Shown piece after piece: positions 17,294 to 26,225 of a DNA stretch of 64,000 bases. A model generated the notes under the pieces. The model was not told where the DNA came from. It saw only the letters and a program-made list of their open reading frames with translations, and made no database searches. The DNA is from an uncultured Clostridia bacterium (GTDB lineage Bacteria > Bacillota > Clostridia > TANB77 > CAG-508): the NCBI GenBank assembly GCA_934133005.1, contig CAKPAI010000003.1, forward strand, positions 149,259 to 213,258, read 5' to 3'. Positions within the stretch are counted from its first letter, which is position 1; each line of letters begins with the position of its first letter. A program made the translations under genes and the position numbers.

Positions 17294-18202
17294 TTATATA
17301 ATATCGTAAATATTGCAAAACTCATATCCATTATCTCTAAAATAACTAATAATATCTTTTAATACTTCATATGATAGTATTTTGTCTGCTGAATCATGCA
17401 TAAGCACTACTACGCTATTTTTTCCTTCTGAAGTCTCTTTTACATTTTGAATTAGACTTTCAGTAGAATGTGCGCCTTCTGCATCTTTACTTAAACAGTT
17501 CCAGTCTAAATGCACAACTCCATTTTCTCTTAGTAATGCCTTTGATTCCTGTTTTAAATCATTATAGTATCCTCCATTTGAACCTCCAGGGAATCTAAAT
17601 AAATTTGATCTATAGTTTGGATTTTCAAGAGCTTCTTTTATAGCATTTTCTGTATAATTATATTCATCAAGTGTCGCTTGCGTACAAGAATATATATCAG
17701 AATACTTATGTGTATATCCATGATTTGCGACATAGTGTCCTTCATAAAATTCTCTTTTTACTATCTCTGGATACCTTTTCACATTAGTTCCTAATGTGAA
17801 AAACGTTGCTTTTATATTTTCTTTTTTTAATTCATCTAATATTAAAGGAGTTACACTTTCAGAGGGGCCATCATCAAATGTCAAAAATACACGTTTTTTA
17901 TCTGAACGATAAATATGAAGTATATTATTTTGTTGCTCTTCACTTAATGGCTTACTTGTTTTTTCAATATGGCTTTGTATTATTTCTTTTCTTTCTATTT
18001 CCTCTTGAATCTTTTTTTGATTTTCTTCATTTTCAATTTTTGAAACTATGCTTTCAAGTTCTGTTACATACTTTTTAGTGATTACTTTATTAGCATACTT
18101 TACACCAGCAATAATTCCAACAATTTCAACTACATAAACTAATATTACAGCCAATATTATCTTCTTTCTATTTACTCTTCTTCCCATTATTACATCATAC
18201 AT
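17294..18202 (-). CDS. Membrane-anchored polysaccharide deacetylase (NodB domain)
   Basis: 302 residues. One N-terminal transmembrane segment (about 15-35) and a short helical linker lead to an extracellular NodB-type carbohydrate esterase family 4 domain. Its motifs are 'VFLTFDDGPSE' (metal Asp pair), 'VANHGYTHKYSD' (HxxxH metal ligands), 'RFPGGSNGGYY' (RxPxG) and 'VVLMHDS' (catalytic His region). This domain removes N-acetyl groups from peptidoglycan or other glycans. The substrate is not readable from the sequence. The start at 18202 is uncertain; the next Met is five codons in. Confidence 0.88.
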   Translation of the reverse strand: MYDVIMGRRVNRKKIILAVILVYVVEIVGIIAGVKYANKVITKKYVTELESIVSKIENEENQKKIQEEIERKEIIQSHIEKTSKPLSEEQQNNILHIYRSDKKRVFLTFDDGPSESVTPLILDELKKENIKATFFTLGTNVKRYPEIVKREFYEGHYVANHGYTHKYSDIYSCTQATLDEYNYTENAIKEALENPNYRSNLFRFPGGSNGGYYNDLKQESKALLRENGVVHLDWNCLSKDAEGAHSTESLIQNVKETSEGKNSVVVLMHDSADKILSYEVLKDIISYFRDNGYEFCNIYDII

Positions 18203-18231
18203 ATTGTATCTAAATGGTCCTTTCTCTATTT

Positions 18232-20958
18232 CTAATCTTTTACTCCATTTATTTTTAATAACTTAAATAATTCTACTATTAAAATAGGAGCAAATATTAA
18301 AATTATTGTTTCTATAATATTTTCCATTGGTAATACCGGAATACTAAATATCATTCTTAATGCTGGTACTGCTATTACCACAATCATTAATAATGCTGCT
18401 ATTCCAATTGCACCAAATAACATTTTATTTCCACCTATTCCAGTTTTAAATATTGATTTTTTATTGTTTCTTATATTAAATACATGAACAAGTTCTGAAA
18501 AGGCTAGGACAATAAATGCCATAGTTTGACCAATTTCAACTCTTACTTCTTCTGGAGTTAATCCTTCCACATATGGTGGATTTTTAGTAGATAATCCTAT
18601 TACAAATGCAATTAATGTTAGTACTCCAATCATAATACCTTGATATATTATACGCCAAGTCATTCCTTTGGTAAATATTCCAGAATTTGCTTTTATCGGT
18701 TTTCTTTTCATAATATCAGAATCTGCTGGATCAAAAGCAAGAGCTAATGCTGGAAGCGAATCTGTTACAAGATTTATCCATAATATGTGTATTGGAAGTA
18801 ATGGTTCAATTAAACTAACAGGTATATTGAATGCGCCTGCAAGTATCGGTGTAATAAGAATTGCTACAAACAAAACAATTACTTCGCCTACATTACTAGA
18901 TAATAAAAATTGTATTGCTTTCAAAATATTATCATAGATTCTTCTTCCTTCTTCTACTGCAGATACAATAGTTGCAAAATTATCATCCGTCAAAATAACA
19001 TCTGCCGCTTCTTTTGCGACATCTGTTCCTACAATTCCCATGCTACAACCTATATCTGCTGTTTTTAATGCAGGACTATCATTTACTCCATCCCCCGTCA
19101 TTGCAACCACTTCATTATGTCTTTGAAATGACTTTACAATTCTTACTTTATGTTCTGGGGCAACTCTTGCATATACTTTTATTGTTTCAACTCTTTTATC
19201 TAATTCTTCATCAGACATTTTTTGCAAATCACTACCTGTTATTGCATCTTGTTCATTGTCTAATATTCCTAAATCCTTTGCAATTGCAACCGCTGTTGCC
19301 TTATGATCTCCTGTTATCATAACAGTTTTTATCCCTGCTTGTTTACATTTTTCAACTGCAACTTTTGCTTCTGGTCTAGGTGGATCTATCATTCCACAAA
19401 TTCCTAAAAAGATTAAATTTTTTTCTAGTTCTTTCATTTCTTCATTACTAGGCTCATGATCTATCTCTTTATATGCCATTGCTAAAACTCTTAAAGCTTT
19501 ACTTGCCATCTCATCATTTGCGCTTTCTATTTGAGGAATATATTCTTTTAGATTTTCTTTTACATTTCCTTCTATAGAGTATCTGTCACATACAGATAAT
19601 ACTTCATCAACTCCGCCTTTGCAATATACCATATATCTATATTCATTTACTTTATTTACTGTAGTCATTAGTTTTCTTTCAGAATCAAATGGAATTTCTT
19701 TTACTCTTGGTCTTTGATCAAATATATTAGGAGAAGCATCTAATTTAAAACTCATATCAACTAGTGCTGTTTCTGTTGGATCTCCAGATAATTTTCCATC
19801 AGAACTTACTCTTGTATCATTGCATAACATCGCTGTGTATATAAAATTTTCTAGTTCTATACTTTCTTTATTCGTATCTATTTCATTGATATTCTGCATC
19901 TTATTATTAAAGAATAGTTTTGTAACAGTCATTTTATTTTGTGTTAGTGTTCCTGTTTTATCGGAACAAATAACGCTACTACTGCCTAAAGTTTCAACAG
20001 CAGGTAGTTTTTTTACAATTGCATTTTTCTTTACCATTCTTTGTACACCTATTGCAAGTACTATAGTTGATATAGCTGCAAGGCCTTCTGGGATTACTGC
20101 AACTGCAAGACTTACAGCAGTCATAAACATATCTAAAATACTTTTTCCATATAAAAGTCCTATAAAAAATATTACTATACATATTACTATTGAAGCAAAT
20201 CCTAATACTTTTCCAAGCTTATTTAATCTCTTTTGTAATGGTGTTTCATTTTTTTGTGTGGAGTTTAATATTCCAGCAATTTTACCAACTTCAGTTGTCA
20301 TTCCAGTATTTGTTACAATTCCTGCCCCTCTGCCATAAGTTACTAAACTTGATGAAAACACCATGTTTGTTCTGTCTCCTAAGCCAACATCTTCACATTC
20401 TATCTTTGAAGTATTTTTTTCTACCGCTGCAGATTCTCCTGTTAATGAAGATTCTTGTACTTTTAGGTTTACCGCTTCTGTTAATCTTATATCTGCAGGA
20501 ACATAATCGCCAGTTTCTAATATTACTAAATCTCCAGGAACAAGTTCAGTTGATGGAATAGTTTTTAACCTGCCATTTCGAATTACTTTTGCAGAATATT
20601 CACTCAATTTTTTTAAACTTTCTAATGATTTTTCAGCTTTGCTTTCTTGAACAACTCCAATTACTGCATTAACTATAACTACCACTAAAATTATTATTGA
20701 ATCTGTTATACTTCCATCTTCAATATACCCTACTATCCCTGATATAATTGCAGCAATGATTAAAACGATTATCATAAAATCTTTAAATTGTTCTAAAAAT
20801 TTAATAAAAATACTTTTCTTTTTTCCTTCTACTAATTTATTGAATCCATATTCTACTTGTCTTTTTTCTGCTTCTTGTTTATCAAGTCCTTCTTCTAGAC
20901 TAGTTTTTAGTTCTTTTTCTACATCTTCAATTTGCTCATTGAACCAATTATTTTTCAT
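18232..20958 (-). CDS. P-type cation-transporting ATPase, calcium-pump type
   Basis: 908-residue P2-type ATPase. Cytoplasmic N-terminal cation-ATPase domain, actuator motif 'SSLTGESAAVEKN' near residue 175, phosphorylation site 'VICSDKTGTLTQNKMTV' near 335, 'YCKGGVDEVL' nucleotide-binding region and hinge 'AMTGDGVNDSPALKTADIG' near 640. Helix M4 has 'VAVIPEGLAAI' (PEGL) and M6 'NLVTDSLPALALAFDP', both typical of Ca2+ (SERCA/PMCA-like bacterial) pumps. It probably exports Ca2+ from the cytoplasm. Confidence 0.92.
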   Translation of the reverse strand: MKNNWFNEQIEDVEKELKTSLEEGLDKQEAEKRQVEYGFNKLVEGKKKSIFIKFLEQFKDFMIIVLIIAAIISGIVGYIEDGSITDSIIILVVVIVNAVIGVVQESKAEKSLESLKKLSEYSAKVIRNGRLKTIPSTELVPGDLVILETGDYVPADIRLTEAVNLKVQESSLTGESAAVEKNTSKIECEDVGLGDRTNMVFSSSLVTYGRGAGIVTNTGMTTEVGKIAGILNSTQKNETPLQKRLNKLGKVLGFASIVICIVIFFIGLLYGKSILDMFMTAVSLAVAVIPEGLAAISTIVLAIGVQRMVKKNAIVKKLPAVETLGSSSVICSDKTGTLTQNKMTVTKLFFNNKMQNINEIDTNKESIELENFIYTAMLCNDTRVSSDGKLSGDPTETALVDMSFKLDASPNIFDQRPRVKEIPFDSERKLMTTVNKVNEYRYMVYCKGGVDEVLSVCDRYSIEGNVKENLKEYIPQIESANDEMASKALRVLAMAYKEIDHEPSNEEMKELEKNLIFLGICGMIDPPRPEAKVAVEKCKQAGIKTVMITGDHKATAVAIAKDLGILDNEQDAITGSDLQKMSDEELDKRVETIKVYARVAPEHKVRIVKSFQRHNEVVAMTGDGVNDSPALKTADIGCSMGIVGTDVAKEAADVILTDDNFATIVSAVEEGRRIYDNILKAIQFLLSSNVGEVIVLFVAILITPILAGAFNIPVSLIEPLLPIHILWINLVTDSLPALALAFDPADSDIMKRKPIKANSGIFTKGMTWRIIYQGIMIGVLTLIAFVIGLSTKNPPYVEGLTPEEVRVEIGQTMAFIVLAFSELVHVFNIRNNKKSIFKTGIGGNKMLFGAIGIAALLMIVVIAVPALRMIFSIPVLPMENIIETIILIFAPILIVELFKLLKINGVKD

Positions 20959-21084
20959 ATATTGTTCTCCTTTTCTTCTGCTTTTTTCCTTTGATTATTA
21001 TATACTAAAAACTTTAAATTTAAAAGACATATTACTATTTTATTTGATTTTTACAAAATTTAATGTTATACTTATTTTATTATT

Positions 21085-21158
21085 GTGGGTATAATTTAGT
21101 GGCAGAATGTTGTGCTTCCGACCCAACAGCGCGGGTTCGATTCCCGCTACCCACTCCA
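21085..21158 (+). tRNA. tRNA-Gly(UCC)-like gene with an irregular anticodon arm
   Basis: Acceptor GTGGGTA/TACCCAC, T arm GCGGG/CCCGC, discriminator T and encoded CCA are all sound. The D stem pairs weakly (ATTT/GAAT). The anticodon stem TTGTG/CCCAA contains a U-C mismatch and the loop is CTTCCGA, so position 37 is G instead of the A seen in the normal tRNA-Gly(UCC) at 24226-24299. It could be a diverged minor isoacceptor, a tRNA recruited to a non-ribosomal role, or a pseudogene. The other strand gives no better tRNA. Confidence 0.75.
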
Positions 21159-21167
21159 TTTTAAATC

Positions 21168-21199
21168 AACTTACGGACTTAAAATTCCGTAAGTTTTTA
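21168..21199 (+). terminator. Terminator after the tRNA-Gly-like gene
   Basis: Perfect 10-bp stem aacttacgga/tccgtaagtt (21168-21177 with 21186-21195) and a T run. Its presence argues that the tRNA-like gene is transcribed. Confidence 0.8.
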
Positions 21200-21261
21200 T
21201 CTTATATAATGCTTAAAAAGTTCTATTATAAATCAGAAATGAATACTTTTTTATAAATCAG

Positions 21262-21306
21262 TTTAAAAAAAGAGGAAAAAATTATCAGAATAATTTAATC
21301 CTCTTT
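21262..21306 (-). terminator. Terminator after the radical SAM gene
   Basis: Stem aaagagga/tcctcttt (21269-21276 with 21299-21306), followed by a T run on the minus strand. About 60 bp after the 21367 stop. Confidence 0.6.
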
Positions 21307-21366
21307 TTATTTTTTGGATATAGAAATAAAATCTATGTATAACCTTTATAAGAAATCCCAAAATAT

Positions 21367-22146
21367 TTATTTAATAACTTTATTATTAACATTATATTTA
21401 TACATAACTTCAGAACTCCTTTTATACACATTAGTAATTTTGGATAATTCAGAGGTAATAATATCCTCATCATTATTCTTTGTATAAAATAATTCATTTT
21501 TATTCGAAAAATGTACTGTTTCTTCAGATGTACAATTTGTAAATATACTTCCAACTACCACATCTTTTATCTTATACTGTTCAATATATTTTTTATAAAG
21601 TTCTAGGTCTTTGATTGTTATACCATTTAATACTGGTTTCATATATAAAACAGCAGGTATTTTTAAACTATTAAAAAGAGAAAAATTTTGAAATCTATCC
21701 GAAATAGATGTTGTATTTTTTTCAATCGTATCATGCTTAGATATAGTCGCTGAACTAACAAAAATAACTAATTGTCCAAAATATTTTATTAATGGTACTA
21801 TCTCATCAAATTCTTCTAATATTATTTTCTTCTTTGTTGATAGTTGTATTTGATTTCCTTTTTTTAAAAAGTATTTAATTAAACTAATTGTCTCATTCTT
21901 ATTATATTCATCCCAGCATTCTGAATAGCAACCAAGTGTTATCAATGTTTTTTGATTTATATCTAGTTTATTTTTTTCAATAAACTCAATTATAGTTTTT
22001 GCAGAAATAGTTCTATAATTTTCTGAAATATTACTATATCCAACTTTAGGCAAATAACAATATGAACATTGTCCAGCACAGCCTAAACTCGTATTTATAA
22101 ATATTCTTTTATTGTCCCTAGCAAAAAGATAACCATTGTCAATCAT
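21367..22146 (-). CDS. Radical SAM domain protein
   Basis: 259 residues. The cluster motif 'GCAGQCSYCYLPK' (CxxxCxxC) lies near residue 25 and binds the 4Fe-4S cluster that cleaves SAM. Later segments ('TLITLGCYSECWDEY', 'PVLNGITIKDLELYKKYIEQY') fit a TIM-barrel enzyme of the small radical SAM group. No SPASM or B12 domain is visible. The reaction is unknown. It directly follows a class I methyltransferase gene (12-bp gap), which suggests a shared small-molecule or RNA modification. Confidence 0.75.
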   Translation of the reverse strand: MIDNGYLFARDNKRIFINTSLGCAGQCSYCYLPKVGYSNISENYRTISAKTIIEFIEKNKLDINQKTLITLGCYSECWDEYNKNETISLIKYFLKKGNQIQLSTKKKIILEEFDEIVPLIKYFGQLVIFVSSATISKHDTIEKNTTSISDRFQNFSLFNSLKIPAVLYMKPVLNGITIKDLELYKKYIEQYKIKDVVVGSIFTNCTSEETVHFSNKNELFYTKNNDEDIITSELSKITNVYKRSSEVMYKYNVNNKVIK

Positions 22147-22158
22147 TATTTTTCCCCC

Positions 22159-22929
22159 TTAAATCTTTCCTATAAACATTTCTGTATGAAAATCCAAACG
22201 CACAATGTCATCTTTTTCATATTTATTAAAAATAGAAATTATGCCATCCATAAAATCATTATAATATTCACTTTCTTCTTTAGGCGCATATGATAATGAC
22301 TTAGATAATCCTATTAGCATATCTTTAGTATAGTTTTTAGAATGAATGAAAGTATAAGTATGATATTCTCTGTTTCTAAAAAAGTTTTTACGGTCGTCGA
22401 CATTTTTGTGTTGGTATGTCTTACCAGTAATTTTAGTATTCCAATTGCTTATATATTTGAAATATTCTTTACTAAATTCATTATTATCATCTTCCCAATT
22501 ATTCCAAACTATTGCAAAATCTCCATTGAGTTTTAAAATTCTACTTACTTCATCTTTTAATTTTTGTTTATCAAACCAATGAAAACTTTGAACTGCAAAT
22601 ACCATGTCTGCTGAACTTTCCGGCATTCCAGTTGATTCAGCACTTTTATTAATATAAATAATATTATTACAATTATTGCAATATTCTTTTCCTTTATTAA
22701 TCATATCAATATTAGGTTCAACATAATAAATCTGTTTACAATAATCACTAGCTATTTTAGAAAACTTTCCAGTTCCTGCACCTAATTCAATTATAACTTT
22801 ATTTTTCATATCATATTCCTTAGATAAGAAATCAAATAGTTCAATCGGATATTCCGGTCTATATTTTGAATAATCCTCTTGTTTTCCAAAATAAAAATTT
22901 TTACTATCTTTTTCTACATTATACTTCAT
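22159..22929 (-). CDS. Class I SAM-dependent methyltransferase
   Basis: About 256 residues. SAM-binding motif I is 'VIELGAGTGKFSKIA' near residue 38. The acidic end of strand 2 is 'IYYVEPNIDMI', and motif IV is 'ADMVFAVQSFHWFDKQKLKDE', typical of methyltransferase type 11 proteins. The start at 22927-22929 is chosen because AAGGTG lies seven bases upstream; the longer frame has no ribosome site. It probably forms an operon with the radical SAM gene. Substrate unknown. Confidence 0.82.
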   Translation of the reverse strand: MKYNVEKDSKNFYFGKQEDYSKYRPEYPIELFDFLSKEYDMKNKVIIELGAGTGKFSKIASDYCKQIYYVEPNIDMINKGKEYCNNCNNIIYINKSAESTGMPESSADMVFAVQSFHWFDKQKLKDEVSRILKLNGDFAIVWNNWEDDNNEFSKEYFKYISNWNTKITGKTYQHKNVDDRKNFFRNREYHTYTFIHSKNYTKDMLIGLSKSLSYAPKEESEYYNDFMDGIISIFNKYEKDDIVRLDFHTEMFIGKI

Positions 22930-23018
22930 ATTATTCACCTTGATAAAATTATACTGCAAAATAATAAAATTTTCCACGATTTTATTGAAATTTCATAACA
23001 ATTCATTGTAAATATGTA

Positions 23019-23047
23019 TTGAAATTCGACAAAAAATGTGTTAATAT
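23019..23047 (+). promoter_or_regulatory. Promoter of the 125-residue orphan gene
   Basis: TTGAAA (23019-23024), 17-bp spacer, TATAAT-like TAATAT (23042-23047). About 120 bp of untranslated leader with no recognised riboswitch precede the GGAG ribosome site at 23155-23158. Confidence 0.55.
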
Positions 23048-23165
23048 GACATTCGGATTTAAAATCGTTGGAATTTTGTTCCTTGCAAGCTAATTAGTGG
23101 AAGGACTGTTCCTTTCACTTTTAGTCTTTATTCATACACACAAGTCTAAGAAAGGAGTTTAGCGT

Positions 23166-23543
23166 ATGTCTGAAGCAAAGGTTTTGGTCTTTAATAACGA
23201 GCAACTTGATGAACGGTACCACTATTCTACTCAAAATAATAGAACAGCTCGGTTAGTCAAAGAGGCTTTAAGCCGTGATTACCAGATTGCTCTGGTTCAC
23301 AAAGACGGTTTAAGCTCTGCCAAGTGGCTTACCTATGATGTTCAAATAGCTCTCGAGCTCAGTGTTGAGCGTAGTTCGACTGTCCACATTTGGACATATA
23401 TCGAACCTCTGGATACGACGGATCCCAATAAGAAGGATCAGGTGGTCGTCGCCTTTAAAGAGCAAAAAGGTATGGCACGTGCTAATGCCACTAGCCCTGA
23501 ACATCATCGTATCTCTGATGATCTGATTAACCGTAAGGAGTGA
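23166..23543 (+). CDS. Hypothetical protein with atypically high GC
   Basis: 125 residues, soluble, no membrane segment and no family I recognise. The codon use (many C- and G-ending codons) is unlike the AT-rich neighbours, which suggests recent transfer. The gene is a stand-alone unit with its own promoter, an AAGGAG ribosome site and a strong terminator. 'ARLVKEALSRDYQIALVHKD' and 'SAKWLTYDVQIALELSVE' look alpha/beta. The similarly GC-rich gene at 30242 may share the same origin. Confidence 0.7.
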   Translation: MSEAKVLVFNNEQLDERYHYSTQNNRTARLVKEALSRDYQIALVHKDGLSSAKWLTYDVQIALELSVERSSTVHIWTYIEPLDTTDPNKKDQVVVAFKEQKGMARANATSPEHHRISDDLINRKE

Positions 23544-23550
23544 TAGGTAA

Positions 23551-23580
23551 AGCCTGTAGCTTTTGCTACAGGCTGTTTTT
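23551..23580 (+). terminator. Strong terminator after the GC-rich orphan gene
   Basis: 10-bp perfect stem agcctgtagc/gctacaggct with a four-base loop, followed by five T. Confidence 0.9.
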
Positions 23581-23678
23581 ATTGACTTATTTATAGAAAA
23601 ATGTTACAATAAATATATTTCCTTTTGGAAATTTTGTAACTATACAACACAAAAGTTTAAATAACAAGGAGGAACAAC

Positions 23679-24146
23679 ATGAAACTGCGGTTAAAATTAC
23701 TAAGAATGTCACTAAAAGCTCATATCAAGTATATACTTACTCTACTAAAGCATTATTTAAAATATCCTTTATACTTAATTAAAGATGCTATATTGGATAC
23801 AAATTCATCACATATGGAGAATGTAAAAATTCAAAAGCTTCATGCATATTTAAATTTTTCAAAACGAATTACCATGTTTTGTTTAATTCTTTTGACTTAC
23901 CGTACTTATGCTCGTGATGCAATGTCCAATCCAGATGAGTATGATATCTTGCATTATAAGTTTACTTTTATAAAAGAAAATGTTCAAGAATGTATTACTA
24001 TCTTAGAGAATTTGAAAATAGCTATTCCGGAGGAATTTATTTCTATAATTAACAATTCAAAAGTAAATGCACTTGTTCATGATGATAGGCCTTTTGACTA
24101 TCTTGTATATCTTCATTCATTGTGCAATAGCATTCAAGTAATTTAG
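23679..24146 (+). CDS. Hypothetical small helical protein
   Basis: 155 residues with a GGAGGAAC ribosome site and its own terminator. Mostly helical with a basic N-terminus. One moderately hydrophobic stretch ('ITMFCLILLTYRTYA', about residues 66-80) could be a membrane segment or a buried helix. Base composition is AT-rich like the chromosome, unlike the gene just upstream. No family recognised. Confidence 0.6.
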   Translation: MKLRLKLLRMSLKAHIKYILTLLKHYLKYPLYLIKDAILDTNSSHMENVKIQKLHAYLNFSKRITMFCLILLTYRTYARDAMSNPDEYDILHYKFTFIKENVQECITILENLKIAIPEEFISIINNSKVNALVHDDRPFDYLVYLHSLCNSIQVI

Positions 24147-24156
24147 CAATTTCAAA

Positions 24157-24180
24157 ACAGCCCTTTAGGGCTGCTTTTTT
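24157..24180 (+). terminator. Terminator after the 155-residue gene
   Basis: Hairpin cagccc/gggctg at 24158-24173 followed by six or more T. Confidence 0.8.
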
Positions 24181-24182
24181 AT

Positions 24183-24220
24183 TTTAAAAAATAAAAGAGT
24201 AACTATTTCTAGTTACTCTT
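24183..24220 (-). terminator. Terminator after tRNA-Gly(UCC)
   Basis: Stem agagtaact/agttactct (24196-24204 with 24211-24219), followed by T-rich sequence on the minus strand. Confidence 0.75.
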
Positions 24221-24225
24221 ACTAT

Positions 24226-24299
<74 letters not shown>

Positions 24300-24334
24300 A
24301 TTTTTTAATTATCTATTTCCTTACGACGATATTT

Positions 24335-24363
24335 ATTATACAATCATATCTTTAATTTGTCAA
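24335..24363 (-). promoter_or_regulatory. Consensus promoter of tRNA-Gly(UCC)
   Basis: Minus-strand TTGACA (24358-24363), 17-bp spacer, TATAAT (24335-24340): a perfect sigma-A consensus, as expected for a stable RNA gene. Confidence 0.85.
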
Positions 24364-24446
24364 CACTTTTTTAAATATTTTTTTAATTTTTTTTACATAT
24401 GTCATCAAAGTATTGATATAGCATAATTTTATCTAAAATATTTTTT

Positions 24447-24476
24447 GAGAAAGTTCTTAATATTAAGAACTTTCTC
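24447..24476. other. 30-bp perfect palindrome downstream of xerD
   Basis: gagaaagttcttaat is followed immediately by its reverse complement. It lies 18 bp past the xerD stop. Neither strand has a clean T run right after the stem, so it is a poor classical terminator. It may protect the 3' end of the xerD mRNA or bind a protein. Confidence 0.6.
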
Positions 24477-24493
24477 TTTACTATTCTTACATA

Positions 24494-25375
24494 CTATGCT
24501 CTTGGATGAGCTTTTTTGTATTCATTTTTTATTCCAGAATCTTGAAATTGCATATATACTTGTGTTGATGAAATATCAGAATGTCCAAGCATTGTTTGAA
24601 TTGCTTTTAAGTCTGCTCCATTTTGTAATAAGTGTGTTGCAAATGAATGTCTTAAAATGTGTGGTGTTATTTCTTTATTTATATGTGCTTGTTCTTTATA
24701 AAATTTTACTATTTTCCAAAATCCTTGACGTGTTAATCTTGTTCCATTTACATTAACAAATAATGCTTCTTCATCTTCACTTTTTATTAAATATGGTCTT
24801 GCTTCATCTATATATTCTTTTAAAGCTTTTAATGACATTGAACCTAAAGGAATATTTCTTGATTTATTTTTTCCTTTACAAACCACATACCCCTCATCTA
24901 GTCTAACATCATCTAAGTTTAAAGATATCATTTCAGTAACTCTCATTCCTGTTGCATAGGCAAATTCTAGCATTGCCTTATCTCTTGTTCCTTTTAAATC
25001 AACATCTTTAGGTTGATCAAGTAGTAGTTCAACTTCTTTTGAAGTTAATATACTAGGAACTCTTTTTTCAACTTTAGGAGATTCTATTGTCATTGTTGGA
25101 TCTTTCTTTATTTTTTTACTTCTTATTAAGAATTGATAAAAAGATCTTGTAGAAGCCAAATTTCTTGAAATTGTAGACTCTTTTTTATTTTCTTCTCTTA
25201 AATAATCCATATATTGAATAATTGTTTCTTCTGTTGCTTTTAAGTAATTGATTTTATTATCATTTACATATTTTTCATATTGTTCAATATCTCTTCTGTA
25301 TGATTGTAAAGTATTATCTGATAATTTCTTGTCATTTTTAAGAAAATCTAAAAAAAGTTTAATTTGCTTTTCCAT
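24494..25375 (-). CDS. xerD: Site-specific tyrosine recombinase (XerD-like)
   Basis: 293 residues, as usual for XerC/XerD. N-terminal SAM-like core-binding domain (about 1-85). The catalytic domain has the conserved tetrad: Arg in 'YATGMRVTEMISL', 'HILRHSFATHLL' (HxxR), His in 'LGHSDISSTQVYMQF', and the nucleophile Tyr in the same segment. The main chromosomal role is resolving dimers at dif. XerC and XerD cannot be told apart securely here, but the segments look closest to XerD. No integrase-type mobile element surrounds it. Confidence 0.88.
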   Translation of the reverse strand: MEKQIKLFLDFLKNDKKLSDNTLQSYRRDIEQYEKYVNDNKINYLKATEETIIQYMDYLREENKKESTISRNLASTRSFYQFLIRSKKIKKDPTMTIESPKVEKRVPSILTSKEVELLLDQPKDVDLKGTRDKAMLEFAYATGMRVTEMISLNLDDVRLDEGYVVCKGKNKSRNIPLGSMSLKALKEYIDEARPYLIKSEDEEALFVNVNGTRLTRQGFWKIVKFYKEQAHINKEITPHILRHSFATHLLQNGADLKAIQTMLGHSDISSTQVYMQFQDSGIKNEYKKAHPRA

Positions 25376-25509
25376 TTGCGCTCCCCTATTCTGTATTTTA
25401 GTAAGTCACACAAAATTTACATAACTTACTTGTTAAAGTTATATCAAAATATTTAGTAATTGTAAAGACATTTTTACAAATTTCTACAACTTTTTCTTAA
25501 ATATTTTTA

Positions 25510-26151
25510 CTATATGTATCTTGACATAATTTCAATAATGCTCCCTGACACATAACTTTCTATTAAGGCTCCTAAAAAGATCACAATTAATAACATAAGT
25601 GAAAATATAGTATGTCTTAAAATATTTATCTTTATTTCTTCTTTTTTCCTTTCCAACATTATATCTTTATGTAAATTTATTCCACTTACTGCAATAGCAA
25701 AATATACTGGTATATAAATAATATTTTGTAGTAGTAAGGCTCCGATTACAAATAAAATTCCTTTTCCAGTTCCAACACTTGCAATTACTGCACTAATAGT
25801 ATAACCAAGTGCAAAACCTTTATATATTATAAAACAATATATTAATGGAGTTCCTATAATCATACATCCTAATAACCATACAAATAAAAAACTTATTGTA
25901 TTATTTTTTATTGCACTACATAAGATTTCATTTTTTGAAATTTTGTAATCTCCATGTATATTGTCTATAAAACTTCCAATTGAATCACTTATTCCTTTCT
26001 GAATATCTACCGTTGTATTGTTAATAAACATTATGCCTAACACTAACCCTATAAAAAATATAATGGTCAGTATTAGGTATATTTTAAAATTATGCTCTAC
26101 ATGTTCAATTATAATACTTTTGATTTTATTTTTTCTGTAAGTTCTTTTCAA
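25510..26151 (-). CDS. spoIIM: Stage II sporulation protein M
   Basis: 213-residue integral membrane protein of the DMP peptidoglycan-degradation complex needed for forespore engulfment. Five or so hydrophobic segments and a loop with 'NNTISFLFVWLLGCMIIGTPL' and 'YKGFALGYTISAVIASVGTGKG' match the SpoIIM family. The start codon is TTG with GAGAGG upstream. Its presence supports a spore former. The spoIID and spoIIP genes are not in the window. Confidence 0.88.
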   Translation of the reverse strand: MKRTYRKNKIKSIIIEHVEHNFKIYLILTIIFFIGLVLGIMFINNTTVDIQKGISDSIGSFIDNIHGDYKISKNEILCSAIKNNTISFLFVWLLGCMIIGTPLIYCFIIYKGFALGYTISAVIASVGTGKGILFVIGALLLQNIIYIPVYFAIAVSGINLHKDIMLERKKEEIKINILRHTIFSLMLLIVIFLGALIESYVSGSIIEIMSRYI

Positions 26152-26225
26152 AGCTCTAACCTCTCTTTTGAAACATTTTATACATAATGTCTATTCAATA
26201 ATTTTTAGATTAGAACTTTAATTAT

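Noticed and set aside
24494..25375. Phage or integron integrase
   Set aside because: Length and motifs fit chromosomal XerD, and no attachment sites, cargo or phage genes surround it.
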